Shown here: piece by piece, positions 7,549 to 15,877 of the stretch | How the letters are laid out: each line of letters opens with the position of its first letter | Numbering within the stretch: the first letter of the stretch is position 1 | DNA from: DATJGR01 sp035494855 | Lineage (GTDB): Bacteria; Pseudomonadota; Gammaproteobacteria; Pseudomonadales; Azotimanducaceae | NCBI GenBank assembly: GCA_035494855.1 | Contig: DATJGR010000336.1 | Location: 1-33,290, forward strand | Length of the DNA: 33,290 nucleotides | Direction: 5' to 3' | The notes under the pieces: generated by a model | Told to the model about the DNA's origin: nothing | Databases searched by the model: none | The model's input: only the letters and a program-made list of their open reading frames with translations | Translations under genes and position numbers: made by a program

Positions 7549-9340
7549 CGAGCTTTTCCCCTTCTTCTTCGCCGCCGTCAGTGCCGAAGCGCGACGCCTG
7601 CAGATCGAACATCGTGCGATAGCGGCCGTTCGCCGCCATCAGTTCGTCGTGCGTACCGAGCTCGACGACGCGGCCGCGTTCGAGCACGCAGATGCGGTCG
7701 GCCTGGCGCACGGTGGAGAACCGGTGCGAGATCAGAATCGTCGTCGCGTGGCGTGTGGAGGCGAGCACGCGCTCGAAGATCTCCGCTTCGCCGCGCACGT
7801 CGAGTTGCGCTGTGGGTTCGTCGAGCAGCACCACGCCGGCACCGAGGCGCACCGCGCACAGCGTGCGGGCCAGCGCGATGCGTTGCCACTGGCCGCCCGA
7901 GAGATCGGTGCCGCCTTCGTAACCGCGCGCCAGCACAGTATCGAGCCCGGCCAGATTCGAAGCGCCTGCGTCGGCGAGTGCCGCCTTGATGACGTCGTCG
8001 GGCGCGCCGCCCGGTGCGACGTTGTCGCGCAGCGGCAATTCGAAACGGACGAAATCCTGGAACACCGCGGTGACGCGCGAGCGCCATGAATCCAGATCGA
8101 ACGTACGGATGTCGGCGCCGTCCACTTCGATGGCGCCGGCCTGGGGGTCGTAGAGACGGCACAGCAGTTTCGCGAGCGTGGTTTTGCCGGCGCCGTTCTG
8201 GCCGACGATCGCGATCGACGAGCCAGCCGGAATGGTCAGGTCGAAACCGCTCAGCACTGCGTCTCCGCCGCCGGGGTAGGCGAACGTCACGTTACGGAAA
8301 CGGATCTCGCGCGCCGGCAGGTTCTGCGCGTTACGGGTGCCTTGAGCCAGCGCGCCTTCGGGGTCCATTGCCTGCTTCAGGCGCAGCACCGCGCCGGCCG
8401 GCGCAGCTGCACCGTCCAGCGCCCACGACAATCCGCCGAACGCGATCATGCTGGTGGTCACGGCGGCGCTCGCGAACGTCACCGCCTGACCGAGATCGAT
8501 ACGTGCGGCATTCACGCCGAATGCGATCGACGCGAACACCGCGACGTTCGCCGACAGCACGATCAGCAGACTCCACACCACGGGACGTTCGCGCAGCCGC
8601 GTCGCTTCCCATCGCAGGTCGAACAGACGGCGGCGCTGTTTCGTGAAGCGCTCCACGGTCCACGTCGACAGTCCGAACAGGCGCAGCTCCTTTGCGGCAG
8701 GCGGATCCACCGCGAGCCGATACGCGTAATCGGCGTGGCGCTGCGCCTCACGTACCTCGTCGGTGTTGCGGTCGCGCCAGACCGCGCTTTCCCGCAACAG
8801 CCACTGCGTTGCGAACCACGCGCCGCCCAGCAGCAACGGCGCCCACCATGCATATGCGGCAAGCAACAGGGCGGCGGTGACCCCCGCGATGAATTCGACG
8901 AGACCCGAGCCGATGAAGTCCATGGAAATCGACAGCGGCGGACCGCTGATGCCGAGGTCGAAGTCGCGCGCCACGGTTAGATCGGTGGTCAGACGCGGAT
9001 CTTCGAGGTGACCCATGCCGGGGGGACGCACGCAGGTGCGGGTGAGCTCGTCGTACAGCCACGACGCAGTGCGGCTGCCGAGGTTCTTGCCGATGGACTG
9101 GTGCAGCGGCGACGTGGTCTGCAACAGCACGAAGACGACGCCGACGATCGCGAGCGGATTGGTCAGGGACTCGCCGCGCTGCACGGCACCGATCAGCACG
9201 CCCATCGCAATCGCGAACGTCGCCGGCAGCACGCCACGCAGCAGCACCAGCGCCCACCAGACATAAGCCATCGGCCGGTCTGCTTGCGGTAGCACACCGA
9301 AGAATTTCCACTCGTCGCGAGCGCGTAACCGGTCCAGCAC
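7535..9340 (-). CDS. ABC exporter half-transporter, canonical ATPase
   Basis: A 601-residue permease-ATPase fusion, partner of the ABC gene that overlaps its 3' end. The membrane domain spans about residues 25-310. The ATPase has Walker A GQNGAGKT (380-387), signature LSGGQ (480-484), Walker B VVLLDE (503-508) and H-loop SHRFS (about 539), all canonical. The start GTG at 9340 is chosen because GAGGGG lies about ten bases upstream and because it gives a length matching the partner. The frame is open to GTG 9454; that extension would add a Cys-rich 38-residue tail (CCHCVDHC) and is judged less likely. The C-terminus is acidic (GGEEEGE). Substrate unknown; the absence of modification enzymes nearby argues against a peptide biosynthetic cluster. 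Confidence 0.92.
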   Translation of the reverse strand: MLDRLRARDEWKFFGVLPQADRPMAYVWWALVLLRGVLPATFAIAMGVLIGAVQRGESLTNPLAIVGVVFVLLQTTSPLHQSIGKNLGSRTASWLYDELTRTCVRPPGMGHLEDPRLTTDLTVARDFDLGISGPPLSISMDFIGSGLVEFIAGVTAALLLAAYAWWAPLLLGGAWFATQWLLRESAVWRDRNTDEVREAQRHADYAYRLAVDPPAAKELRLFGLSTWTVERFTKQRRRLFDLRWEATRLRERPVVWSLLIVLSANVAVFASIAFGVNAARIDLGQAVTFASAAVTTSMIAFGGLSWALDGAAAPAGAVLRLKQAMDPEGALAQGTRNAQNLPAREIRFRNVTFAYPGGGDAVLSGFDLTIPAGSSIAIVGQNGAGKTTLAKLLCRLYDPQAGAIEVDGADIRTFDLDSWRSRVTAVFQDFVRFELPLRDNVAPGGAPDDVIKAALADAGASNLAGLDTVLARGYEGGTDLSGGQWQRIALARTLCAVRLGAGVVLLDEPTAQLDVRGEAEIFERVLASTRHATTILISHRFSTVRQADRICVLERGRVVELGTHDELMAANGRYRTMFDLQASRFGTDGGEEEGEKLDVLG

Positions 9341-9488
9341 GATCGTCAAACCCCTCACCCCGCTGCAATGATCCACGCAGTGGCAACAAGGGTCCACCCT
9401 GCCGCGCACGAAGGCTTGTAGTTTTTTTACGCCCCGGCGGCTGGATCTGAGCACGTGACGAACGGTACCTGGCGCCGCCCGGCACTCA

Positions 9489-9522
9489 TTGGATCAGCGG
9501 ACGAGTTGGATCAGCGGACGAG
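9489..9522. repeat. 17-bp perfect tandem duplication at 3' end of the LLM gene
   Basis: The 17-mer TTGGATCAGCGGACGAG occurs twice back to back (9489-9505 and 9506-9522). It contains the last codons and stop of the LLM oxidoreductase gene, so a second copy of the LVR-stop coding end lies just after the real one. Because 17 is not a multiple of three, the duplicate lies in another frame. It looks like a slipped-strand or short tandem duplication event. Confidence 0.95.
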
Positions 9523-10347
9523 CTCCGCATAGCGATCGAGCCGACGCAGCATGTCGTCGAGGCTGCCCGGCGCGATGGCGAGGATCGCACGGCCGACGCC
9601 TGCGTCTGCGAACGGCGCGATCGCCTCGGGTTTCGCCGCGAGGCCGAACGCACTGATCGCAATGCTGTCCGGATCGCGGCCCTCGGCCCGCGCGAATTCG
9701 CGCAGACGTGCGATGCCGGCGAGTACGAGTTGCGGATCGCGCACGCGCGGCAACCAGCCGTCGGCGTACTTCGCGATGCGTCGCAACGTGTGATCCGTTT
9801 CGCCGCCGATGAAGATCGGCGGATGGGGCTTCGAGACAGGTTTCGGCCACAACCACATCGGCGCGAAGTCGACGTGCGTGCCGTGGTATTCGGCCTCGTC
9901 CTCGGTCCAGATCGTCTTCAAGGCCTGGAGCTGTTCCTCGAGGCGTTGGAAGCGGGTCGCGTAATCGGTGCCGTGGTTTTCCATTTCCGGCTTGTTCCAG
10001 CCGCCACCGACGCCGAACAGCACGCGTCCGCCCGAGAGGTGATCGAGTGTGGCGACCGTCTTCGCGGTGTGGATCGTATCGCGCTGGATCAGCAGGCAGA
10101 TGCCGGTGCCGAGCTGCAGTTTCGTGGTGACGGTAGCCGCCGCGGTGAGCGCGACGAACGGGTCGAGCGTGCGCGCGAAATCGCGCGTCACCGGACCGCG
10201 GCCGGGATACGGCGTGGAGCCGGTGGTCGGAATGTGCGAATGCTCCGGCACCCAGATCGAATCGAAGCCGCGCTCTTCGATGGCGCGCGCGAGTTCGGTG
10301 ATGGGCGGGTAGTCATCGGTTGGAACCAGATAGAGGCCGTATTTCAT
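9511..10347 (-). CDS. LLM-class (luciferase-like) flavin-dependent oxidoreductase
   Basis: A 278-residue TIM-barrel protein of the bacterial luciferase-like superfamily, which uses reduced F420 or FMN. Family features are the N-terminal strand YGLYLVPTDDYPP, the GFDSIWVPEHSHIP motif, LGTGICLLIQRDT, the DHLSGGRVLFGVGGGWN stretch (FDxLSGGRxxxGxGxGW type) and PPIFIGGETDHTLRRIAKYADGW. Length is normal for the short F420-type LLM proteins. Start ATG at 10347 is preceded by GGAGCACCGCC. It is divergent from an aldo/keto reductase across only 63 bp, so promoters must share that space. The 3' end carries a 17-bp tandem duplication. Cofactor cannot be decided from this window; substrate unknown. Confidence 0.93.
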   Translation of the reverse strand: MKYGLYLVPTDDYPPITELARAIEERGFDSIWVPEHSHIPTTGSTPYPGRGPVTRDFARTLDPFVALTAAATVTTKLQLGTGICLLIQRDTIHTAKTVATLDHLSGGRVLFGVGGGWNKPEMENHGTDYATRFQRLEEQLQALKTIWTEDEAEYHGTHVDFAPMWLWPKPVSKPHPPIFIGGETDHTLRRIAKYADGWLPRVRDPQLVLAGIARLREFARAEGRDPDSIAISAFGLAAKPEAIAPFADAGVGRAILAIAPGSLDDMLRRLDRYAELVR

Positions 10348-10410
10348 GGCGGTGCTCCTGCGGTGCGATGCGTGCGAGGATAACAGTCATCGGTCGTGGA
10401 GGAGGTTGCC

Positions 10411-11349
10411 ATGCAGACGGTGGTGCTCGGTCGCACAGGACTGACGGTCGGCGTCGTCGGCCTCGGGTGCGGTGGTCACAGCCGGCTCGGCATGGCGAAC
10501 GGCGCGGATGAAGCGCAGGCGAGCCGCGTGGTCGCCGCCGCGCTCGATCTCGGTATCGACTTCATCGACACCGCGCGCGCGTACGGCACCGAAAGCGCGG
10601 TGGCGCGGGCAATTCGTGGCCGCCGCGATGGCGTGGTGCTCTCGACCAAGGCGCTGCCGGCCGGTGCGAACGGGCTCATGAGTGCAGCCGAGCTGCGCGA
10701 GAGTCTGGACCTTAGCCTGACGCGGCTCGGCACCGACTATGTCGACGTGTTTCATCTCCACGGCGTGCTCACCGACCAGTACGTGCACTGCCTCGACGTG
10801 TTGTTGCCAGAACTCGTGCGAGCGCGCGAAGCGGGCAAGGTGCGCTTCATCGGCATCACCGAACGCTTCGGCACCGACACGGATCACGCGATGCTGAAGC
10901 GCGCGTTACCCGACGACCATTTCGACGTGGTCATGGTCGGCCACAACCTGCTGAACCCGTCCGCGCGACAGTCGGTGTTTCCGCTCACGCGCGCGAACGA
11001 CGTCGGCACGCTGATCATGTTCGCGGTGCGGCGTGCGCTGACGAATCGCGAACGCGTCGGCGCGGTCGTTGGCCAGCTGATCGACTCCGGCGCGATCGAT
11101 GCGCACGCGGTCGATCGCGCCGATCCGCTCGGCTTCGTCGCGTCGCATCGTGGGGTGAACTCTCTGATCGAGGCGGCGTATCGGTTCTGTCGTTACGAGC
11201 CGGGCGCGCACGTGATTCTCACCGGCACCGGCAGCGTCGAGCACCTGCGCGAAAACGTCGACGCGATCCTTGCGCCGCCGTTGCCTGCGGAGCTGACCGC
11301 GAAGCTGGCGCAGATGTTCGGCAACGTCGATTCGGTATCGGGAGACTGA
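10411..11349 (+). CDS. Aldo/keto reductase
   Basis: A 312-residue TIM-barrel oxidoreductase of the AKR superfamily, likely NADPH-dependent. The catalytic tetrad is visible: D53 (FIDTARAYG), Y58, K80 (VLSTK) and H117 (FHLHG). It opens with the usual LGRTGLTVGVVGLGC. The start ATG at 10411 follows GGAGGAGG by six bases; an ATG at 10396 lies before that site and is rejected. Near the C-terminus VILTGTGSVEHLRENV resembles the phosphate-binding region of AKR enzymes (GTGS). Its best relatives are probably the L-galactose-dehydrogenase-like AKRs, but substrate cannot be assigned. It is divergent from the LLM gene and convergent with the mutarotase-like gene. Confidence 0.94.
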   Translation: MQTVVLGRTGLTVGVVGLGCGGHSRLGMANGADEAQASRVVAAALDLGIDFIDTARAYGTESAVARAIRGRRDGVVLSTKALPAGANGLMSAAELRESLDLSLTRLGTDYVDVFHLHGVLTDQYVHCLDVLLPELVRAREAGKVRFIGITERFGTDTDHAMLKRALPDDHFDVVMVGHNLLNPSARQSVFPLTRANDVGTLIMFAVRRALTNRERVGAVVGQLIDSGAIDAHAVDRADPLGFVASHRGVNSLIEAAYRFCRYEPGAHVILTGTGSVEHLRENVDAILAPPLPAELTAKLAQMFGNVDSVSGD

Positions 11350-11356
11350 CTGCAAC

Positions 11357-11380
11357 GACCCGGTGCGCCGTTGCCGGGTC
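11357..11380. terminator. Hairpin between convergent genes (possible terminator)
   Basis: GACCCGG (11357-11363) pairs with CCGGGTC (11374-11380) around a 10-base loop, lying just after the aldo/keto reductase stop and touching the stop of the gene on the other strand. There is no T-tract on either side, so it could slow transcription from both directions but is not a classical intrinsic terminator. Confidence 0.3.
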
Positions 11381-12191
11381 AGAACGAATAGTCGATCCAC
11401 CAGCGATACGACTGCCCCGAAAAAACGGTGCGTTCGAGGAACGGCTCCCACGAAAACGTCGCGGCGTTGCCCCAGATCGGGAAGTAGTCGGGAACGTAGC
11501 TGCAGGTCGCGGTGACGAGGCCGAGCGTCGGGTGCCTCTGCAGCAGGATCAGCGGCGCGGTGGCATCGTGGTCGAGCGGCTGGTAGTGGCCGTCTCTCCA
11601 CGGCCAGCCGGTGCGCGCAATGAATCCATTCGGCAGCCGGGTGTAGCCGTTGGCGTCGCGCCAGTCGAGCGGAGCGTTGATCCACAGCAGCTCGTTGGTG
11701 GCCGTTTGCGGATAGAACGGGTGCGGGAACCAGCGCATCGGAATCGGTGCTTTGCCGACGTTGGTCAGCAGCGTGTGCGAGCGGATGGTGCGTTCGTGCA
11801 GCGACACCGTTCGCGTGACGGTCAGCGAGAAATCCTCGTACGTCTGTTGCGTGTCGAACGAAACGTCCTGGGGATTGCGCACGACTTTCCAGTCGCAGAA
11901 CGATTTCACCGTGCGACCCTGTATGTCGCAAACGCCGATGCCGATGATCAGCGCTTCGCCGAGCGTGGTGCTCGAGTTCAAAGGCCCGAGGTTGAAAGCA
12001 TCGGGAATACCCTGGCCGTCGAACCAGTTGAAACTCTCCGGAAACGTCGGTCCGCTGAGTAGATCTCCGCGCTGGCGGTCACGCACCTGAAAGATGTAGC
12101 CGCCTGTGCAGTAGCGCACGCCGAATCGCGCCCGGTCTGCGATCGGATCGAGCAGTTGCACCTCGAGGGTGTCGTTAGCCAGGTTGAACAT
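11379..12191 (-). CDS. Galactose-mutarotase-like fold protein, function unknown
   Basis: A 270-residue beta-rich soluble protein without signal peptide. Its pattern (many Trp/Tyr/Phe strands, RYCTGGYIFQV near the start, RWFPHPFYP in the middle, and LERTVFSGQSYRWWIDYSF at the end) resembles aldose-1-epimerase/galactose-mutarotase superfamily proteins, where a central His acts in catalysis; the fold guess is from pattern only. Start ATG at 12191 has GGAG eight bases upstream. It lies 18 bp after the SLC13/ArsB-like permease gene on the same strand and is the last gene of that operon, which would suit a sugar or carboxylate handling role. Weak assignment, strong coding sequence. Confidence 0.82.
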   Translation of the reverse strand: MFNLANDTLEVQLLDPIADRARFGVRYCTGGYIFQVRDRQRGDLLSGPTFPESFNWFDGQGIPDAFNLGPLNSSTTLGEALIIGIGVCDIQGRTVKSFCDWKVVRNPQDVSFDTQQTYEDFSLTVTRTVSLHERTIRSHTLLTNVGKAPIPMRWFPHPFYPQTATNELLWINAPLDWRDANGYTRLPNGFIARTGWPWRDGHYQPLDHDATAPLILLQRHPTLGLVTATCSYVPDYFPIWGNAATFSWEPFLERTVFSGQSYRWWIDYSF

Positions 12192-12209
12192 CGTTGGGCT
12201 CCACGGCCT

Positions 12210-13550
12210 TCAGCCGAACAGTGCGAACAATGCCATCACATAAAGGGCCGACACCGCCAGCTGGGCGAGCGTCATCGGCAATCCGAGGCGCAGCCACGTC
12301 ATGAACGTCACCTTCGCGCCGTGCCGCGCGGCAACGCCGATTGCGGCCAGATTCGCGGCCGCGCCGATCAGCGTCGCGTTGCCGCCGAGCGTGCCGGCGA
12401 ACATCATCGCGACGAATACCGGCAAGGTGGCCAGTGGCCATGCGTCGAAACCGTGCGACAGCGCCGCCTCCGGCACCACCTCGGCCGCCACCAGATAGCC
12501 TTTCACCATGGTGATCGACGCGGCGACCACCGGCGTATTGGCGAGTACGCTCGATAGAAGGCCGACCCCGGCCAGCAGCGTCATCGACACCGCTTTCAGT
12601 TCCGCGCCGAACCACTCGTAGAGTTGCAGCGACGCCGTCTGCAGCAAGCCGGTGTTGGTCACCGCCTGCACGAGACAGAACGTGCACGCGAGGAACACGA
12701 GCGTGCGCCAGTCGAGTTCTCGCATCACCGTGTCGACGCTGCTGACGTGCACTGCACTGATCGCGAGCAACGCGATCGATCCCGCGATGAAGGCCGTTTC
12801 CGGCGGCACGATCTTGGTCGGGAGGTCTTCCCCGAAAATGAACAGCGCGATCATGCCCACCAGCAGCGCGACCGACGCGATTGCAAAGCCTGGCCGTTCG
12901 AGCTGCTGAGCTGCGGGCACTGCAGGAAGCGCTCGTTGCACGCGCCAGATGTCGCGCATCAGTAACGGCATCAGCGTCATTACGGTAGCGATGCTGAGCA
13001 ACCCGCCGAGGCTGACGCGTTTGAGGTATTCGCCGAAGCTCATGCCGATTGCATGGCCGACGATGAACGTTGCCGGATCGCCGACCAGCGTGAGCAAGCC
13101 CGCCGAGTTGCTGACGATGGCGGTCAGAATCAGCGGCTTGACGATGTCGATGTCGAGCGCCTTCGCCACGCGCACGATCACCGGCGCGATCAGCACCACG
13201 GTCGTTGCGTTCGGCAGCAACGCGCAGAGCGGCGCGACGAGCACGATCAGCAGCAGCAGGAACCGCTTGCCGCTGCCGCGCGTCGCAACGAGGTAGCCGG
13301 TACTGATGCGGTCGAAGATGCCGGTGCTGCCCAGCGTCTGCGCCACGATCATGCCGCCGGCGAGAAGCAGCAGCGGGCCCGAACCCGCATCGATTCCCGC
13401 CATCACGTCGGCGCTGTCGAGGATGCCGACGGCGAGCAATACGCTGACTCCGAGCAGCGCTGCCACCGCCATGTCGACGATGTCGAACGCGATCGCGACG
13501 ATTACGGTGGCGAACACCACGAGGGTGAGCATGACCTGGAACTCGGTCAT
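12210..13550 (-). CDS. SLC13/ArsB-superfamily (ion transporter) permease
   Basis: A 446-residue inner-membrane protein with roughly 11-12 hydrophobic segments. The first half contains LLPNATTVVLIAPVI and SNSAGLLTLVGDPATFIVG, the latter like the G-D-P-x-N/T motif of the ArsB/NhaD/CitT ion-transporter superfamily; the second half has the repeat-related LANTPVVAASITMVKG and GTLGGNATLIGAAANLAAIG. It is likely a sodium- or proton-coupled carrier for an anion (dicarboxylate, sulfate or arsenite), but the substrate cannot be read from the sequence. Start ATG at 13550 has GAGG ten bases upstream. It follows the solute-binding protein gene by 31 bp and precedes the mutarotase-like gene by 18 bp, so an operon is likely. 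Confidence 0.9.
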   Translation of the reverse strand: MTEFQVMLTLVVFATVIVAIAFDIVDMAVAALLGVSVLLAVGILDSADVMAGIDAGSGPLLLLAGGMIVAQTLGSTGIFDRISTGYLVATRGSGKRFLLLLIVLVAPLCALLPNATTVVLIAPVIVRVAKALDIDIVKPLILTAIVSNSAGLLTLVGDPATFIVGHAIGMSFGEYLKRVSLGGLLSIATVMTLMPLLMRDIWRVQRALPAVPAAQQLERPGFAIASVALLVGMIALFIFGEDLPTKIVPPETAFIAGSIALLAISAVHVSSVDTVMRELDWRTLVFLACTFCLVQAVTNTGLLQTASLQLYEWFGAELKAVSMTLLAGVGLLSSVLANTPVVAASITMVKGYLVAAEVVPEAALSHGFDAWPLATLPVFVAMMFAGTLGGNATLIGAAANLAAIGVAARHGAKVTFMTWLRLGLPMTLAQLAVSALYVMALFALFG

Positions 13551-13581
13551 CGCGGGAGCGCCTCGACGAAGTGGTTGGGAG

Positions 13582-14673
13582 TCATTGCAGCGACGGCGCG
13601 AAGAGGATGCCGCCGCGGTTCCATGGCCGATTCACACCGGGTTCGAGTTGCAGCGGGCTGCCGCGGCCGAGGTTGCGTTCGAAGATCTCGCTGTAGTTGC
13701 CGACGCTCAACACCGCGCGCAGCGACCATTCCGGTTCGATGTCGAGCAACCGGCCGAGTTCGCGATCGGCGTTCAGCATCCGCTGGGCGACCGGGTCGGC
13801 GCTGCTGCGCAACTGCGCCACGTTGGCTCGCGTCAGCTCGGCTTCGTCCGCCGCTATCAGCGCGAACAGCACCCAGCGCACCAGCGTGAACCAGTTGTCG
13901 TCACCGGTGCGCACCGCCGGTCCGAGCGGCTGTTTTGAGACCTGCTCGGTGAGGATTCTGAACGCGCGTTCGTGCGGAGCCGTTGCACGAACCGCAGCCA
14001 GCGTCGAGACATCGGAACTCAAGACACCGCAGCGGCCGTCGAAGAACGCTGCGGCGGCATCGGGTGCCGAGTCGAGTACGAGTTGCGTCAAGCCGATGCG
14101 GCGTCGGCGTGCCCAGTCGTCGAGTTGTGGGCCATGCAGCGTTCCTTTTTCGACACAAACCGTCGAGGTGCCGAGTTGCGCGGCCGATTCGATCGGCGAA
14201 TCGGCCGCCACCATGAACCCCTGACCGTCGTATAGCAGCACGCCGGCGAACAGCACGCCGAGCCCGGCTTCGCGGCTCAATGTCCAGGTGGTATTGCGCA
14301 GCAACACATCGATCCTGCCGAGACGCAGCGCCGGAAAACGTTCTGCCGCGCGTAACGGCACCAGGGTGGCCTTGTCGGGGTCGCCGAGTACCGCCGCGGA
14401 CAGCGCCCTGCAGAAATCGACGTCGAGCCCGCTCCAGCGGCCGCTCGCATCGCGTTGCGAAAACCCGAGAATGCCTTCGCTGACGCCGCACCGCACTGAG
14501 TCGCGCGTTTTGACGCCGGCGAGGGTCGTAGCAGCGTCGGTCGCCGGCGGAGCGACGAGGCCTATCGCGGCGAGCACGAGCGTGGCGAAACGAACCCCTC
14601 GGTGTGTATCAAGACGCCGATCCGCCAGTGCCCCTGCGCCTTTGCTCCGCCTGTTGGGAACGATGTTCGACAT
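13582..14673 (-). CDS. Amino-acid ABC-type solute-binding protein (AapJ/BztA-like), orphan
   Basis: A 363-residue periplasmic binding protein related to general L-amino-acid receptors (AapJ/BztA). It has an N-terminal hydrophobic stretch (FATLVLAAIGLVAPPATDA, residues about 30-48) likely to be a signal peptide, then TRDSVRCGVSEGILGFSQRD, GLDVDFCRALSAAVLGD, RIDVLLRNTTWTLSRE and NYSEIFERNLG, all family landmarks. Start ATG at 14673 is chosen because it gives a normal export signal; upstream codons run into the foldback repeat. No ribosome-binding site is obvious. No matching permease or ATPase is nearby, so it is either served from elsewhere or works with the downstream SLC13-like carrier (inference). 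Confidence 0.88.
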   Translation of the reverse strand: MSNIVPNRRSKGAGALADRRLDTHRGVRFATLVLAAIGLVAPPATDAATTLAGVKTRDSVRCGVSEGILGFSQRDASGRWSGLDVDFCRALSAAVLGDPDKATLVPLRAAERFPALRLGRIDVLLRNTTWTLSREAGLGVLFAGVLLYDGQGFMVAADSPIESAAQLGTSTVCVEKGTLHGPQLDDWARRRRIGLTQLVLDSAPDAAAAFFDGRCGVLSSDVSTLAAVRATAPHERAFRILTEQVSKQPLGPAVRTGDDNWFTLVRWVLFALIAADEAELTRANVAQLRSSADPVAQRMLNADRELGRLLDIEPEWSLRAVLSVGNYSEIFERNLGRGSPLQLEPGVNRPWNRGGILFAPSLQ

Positions 14674-15030
14674 CACGCGATTAGAGCAGACCAACCAGCG
14701 GTCCGCCACGACGCTGCAGCCGCTCATAGCAGGCGTCTGCACCTCGAAGGTGCCGTTGGCAAAGGTGGGTGAAGGGTGGCGCAGGCCGAACGCAATCCCC
14801 ACCCGAATCGGTGCGGGTCTCCAGGTCGTGAGCGGTGGGTGATCGGTGTGGAGGGATCCGGGGCCATGGATGGCCCGGCTCGAGCGACCAAGGTTGGCTC
14901 GAGCGTACCCGGAACACCGATCACCCGCCGCTCGCGCCTGTCCAATCGGCTCCGTCCCATTCAATCGAAGTCGTTGACAGCACGACGTGGCGATCGGTAT
15001 CCGTAGACCAAAGCCCGCCGGGAGATCCGT
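14674..15030. other. 357-bp non-coding region
   Basis: This gap separates the divergent solute-binding protein and glutathione transferase genes. Its main content is a foldback repeat (14828-14935). Nearby 14801-14818 also has a small hairpin (ACCCG...CGGGT). Short open frames across it are low-complexity by-products of the repeat. No convincing promoter was identified. Confidence 0.7.
14828..14935. repeat. Foldback (inverted-repeat) element, MITE/REP-like
   Basis: The left arm (14828-14849) and right arm (14913-14935) are near-perfect reverse complements; the core GGGTGATCGGTGT pairs without mismatch and most remaining differences are G-T tolerant. Inside lie a second short palindrome, GGGCCATGGATGGCCC (about 14862-14875), and two copies of the self-complementary GCTCGAGC (14878-14885 and 14897-14904). 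The whole can fold into a long branched cruciform. No transposase is near and target duplications are not obvious. It looks like a short non-autonomous or REP-type genomic repeat, but copy number cannot be seen here. Confidence 0.7.
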
Positions 15031-15669
15031 GTGAACGCGACGCCGAAACGACTATATGATTTCCCGTTCTCGGGGAACGGCTACAAGGTCAGGCTCGCGC
15101 TTGCTTATCTGGGGTTGCACGTCGAGTACGAGACGGTCGACCTGTTGGCCGGTGAGGCGGGTCGCCCCGAGTTCCTCGCGCGGAATCCGATGGGGCAGAT
15201 TCCGGTGCTGGAGCTGGACGATGGAACGTGTTTGCGGGAGTCGAACTCGATTCTGTTCTGGCTGGCCGAGGATACGGCGTTGATGCCGAGGAATCGCTTG
15301 GCCCGCGCGCGCGTCGTTCAGTGGATGTGCTTCGAGCAGAGCAACATCGACAAGGTGCTGGGGCGCACGCGGTTCCTGAAGCGCTATCCAGATTTCATGA
15401 CGACGACGCAAGCCGACTGGGATCAGTGGTATGCGACCGGATACCGAGCGCTCGACGTGATGGAAAGCGAGCTGCGCGGCCGAACGTTCCTGTTGGGAGA
15501 GCGCTACTCGGCGGCCGACATCTGCCTGTATGGATATGTGCACTGCGCGGAGGAAGGCGGATTCAGTCTCGGCGATCACCCGAACGTGCAACGGTGGCGG
15601 TTGCTGGTGCAGCGCCAGCGTGCACATGTTCGCATCGACGATGTCGGGCCGATGTTTCCCCCGGCATAG
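15031..15669 (+). CDS. Glutathione S-transferase family protein
   Basis: A 212-residue cytosolic GST-like protein. The thioredoxin-like N-terminal domain begins KRLYDFPFSGNGYKVRLAL with Ser/Asn in the catalytic region, then carries NPMGQIPVLELDDG with the cis-proline and RESNSILFWLAED, whose Glu-Ser contacts the gamma-glutamyl group of glutathione. The all-helical C-terminal domain contains YSAADICLYGYVH, the conserved N-capping motif. The start is GTG at 15031 with GGGAGA seven bases upstream. It conjugates or reduces electrophiles with glutathione; substrate unknown. It appears to be transcribed alone, with a 208-bp gap to the YebC gene. Confidence 0.94.
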   Translation: MNATPKRLYDFPFSGNGYKVRLALAYLGLHVEYETVDLLAGEAGRPEFLARNPMGQIPVLELDDGTCLRESNSILFWLAEDTALMPRNRLARARVVQWMCFEQSNIDKVLGRTRFLKRYPDFMTTTQADWDQWYATGYRALDVMESELRGRTFLLGERYSAADICLYGYVHCAEEGGFSLGDHPNVQRWRLLVQRQRAHVRIDDVGPMFPPA

Positions 15670-15877
15670 AACTGGAAGCCGATGCCGGAATCGCGCGATC
15701 GAGTTGCAGCATGTCGTTATCGTGAAAGAGTCGCAGCCGCTGCGCCGAACCTCACGGCCGTGCTGTTTTCTTCTGGCGCTGGCGTGAATTGCCGATGTCG
15801 AGTAGATTCCCGCCGCGTCTAGCGAACGGGCGTCGACCGTCTGCCGCTCGACCTCCTCCAACGTCTACGGGGCCACC
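15670..15877. other. 208-bp intergenic region
   Basis: Between the GST and YebC-family genes. I see no open frame, strong hairpin or consensus promoter; CTACGGGGCC just before 15878 supplies the YebC ribosome-binding site. Confidence 0.6.

Noticed and set aside
5734..9454. Ribosomally made peptide (bacteriocin/lanthipeptide) cluster
   Set aside because: The exporter pair resembles those used for peptides and a Cys-rich frame lies upstream, but there is no separate precursor gene, no modification enzyme and no peptidase domain.
14776..15006. Short plus-strand open frame through the foldback repeat
   Set aside because: Its sequence is dictated by the repeat; no ribosome-binding site and no protein-like pattern.
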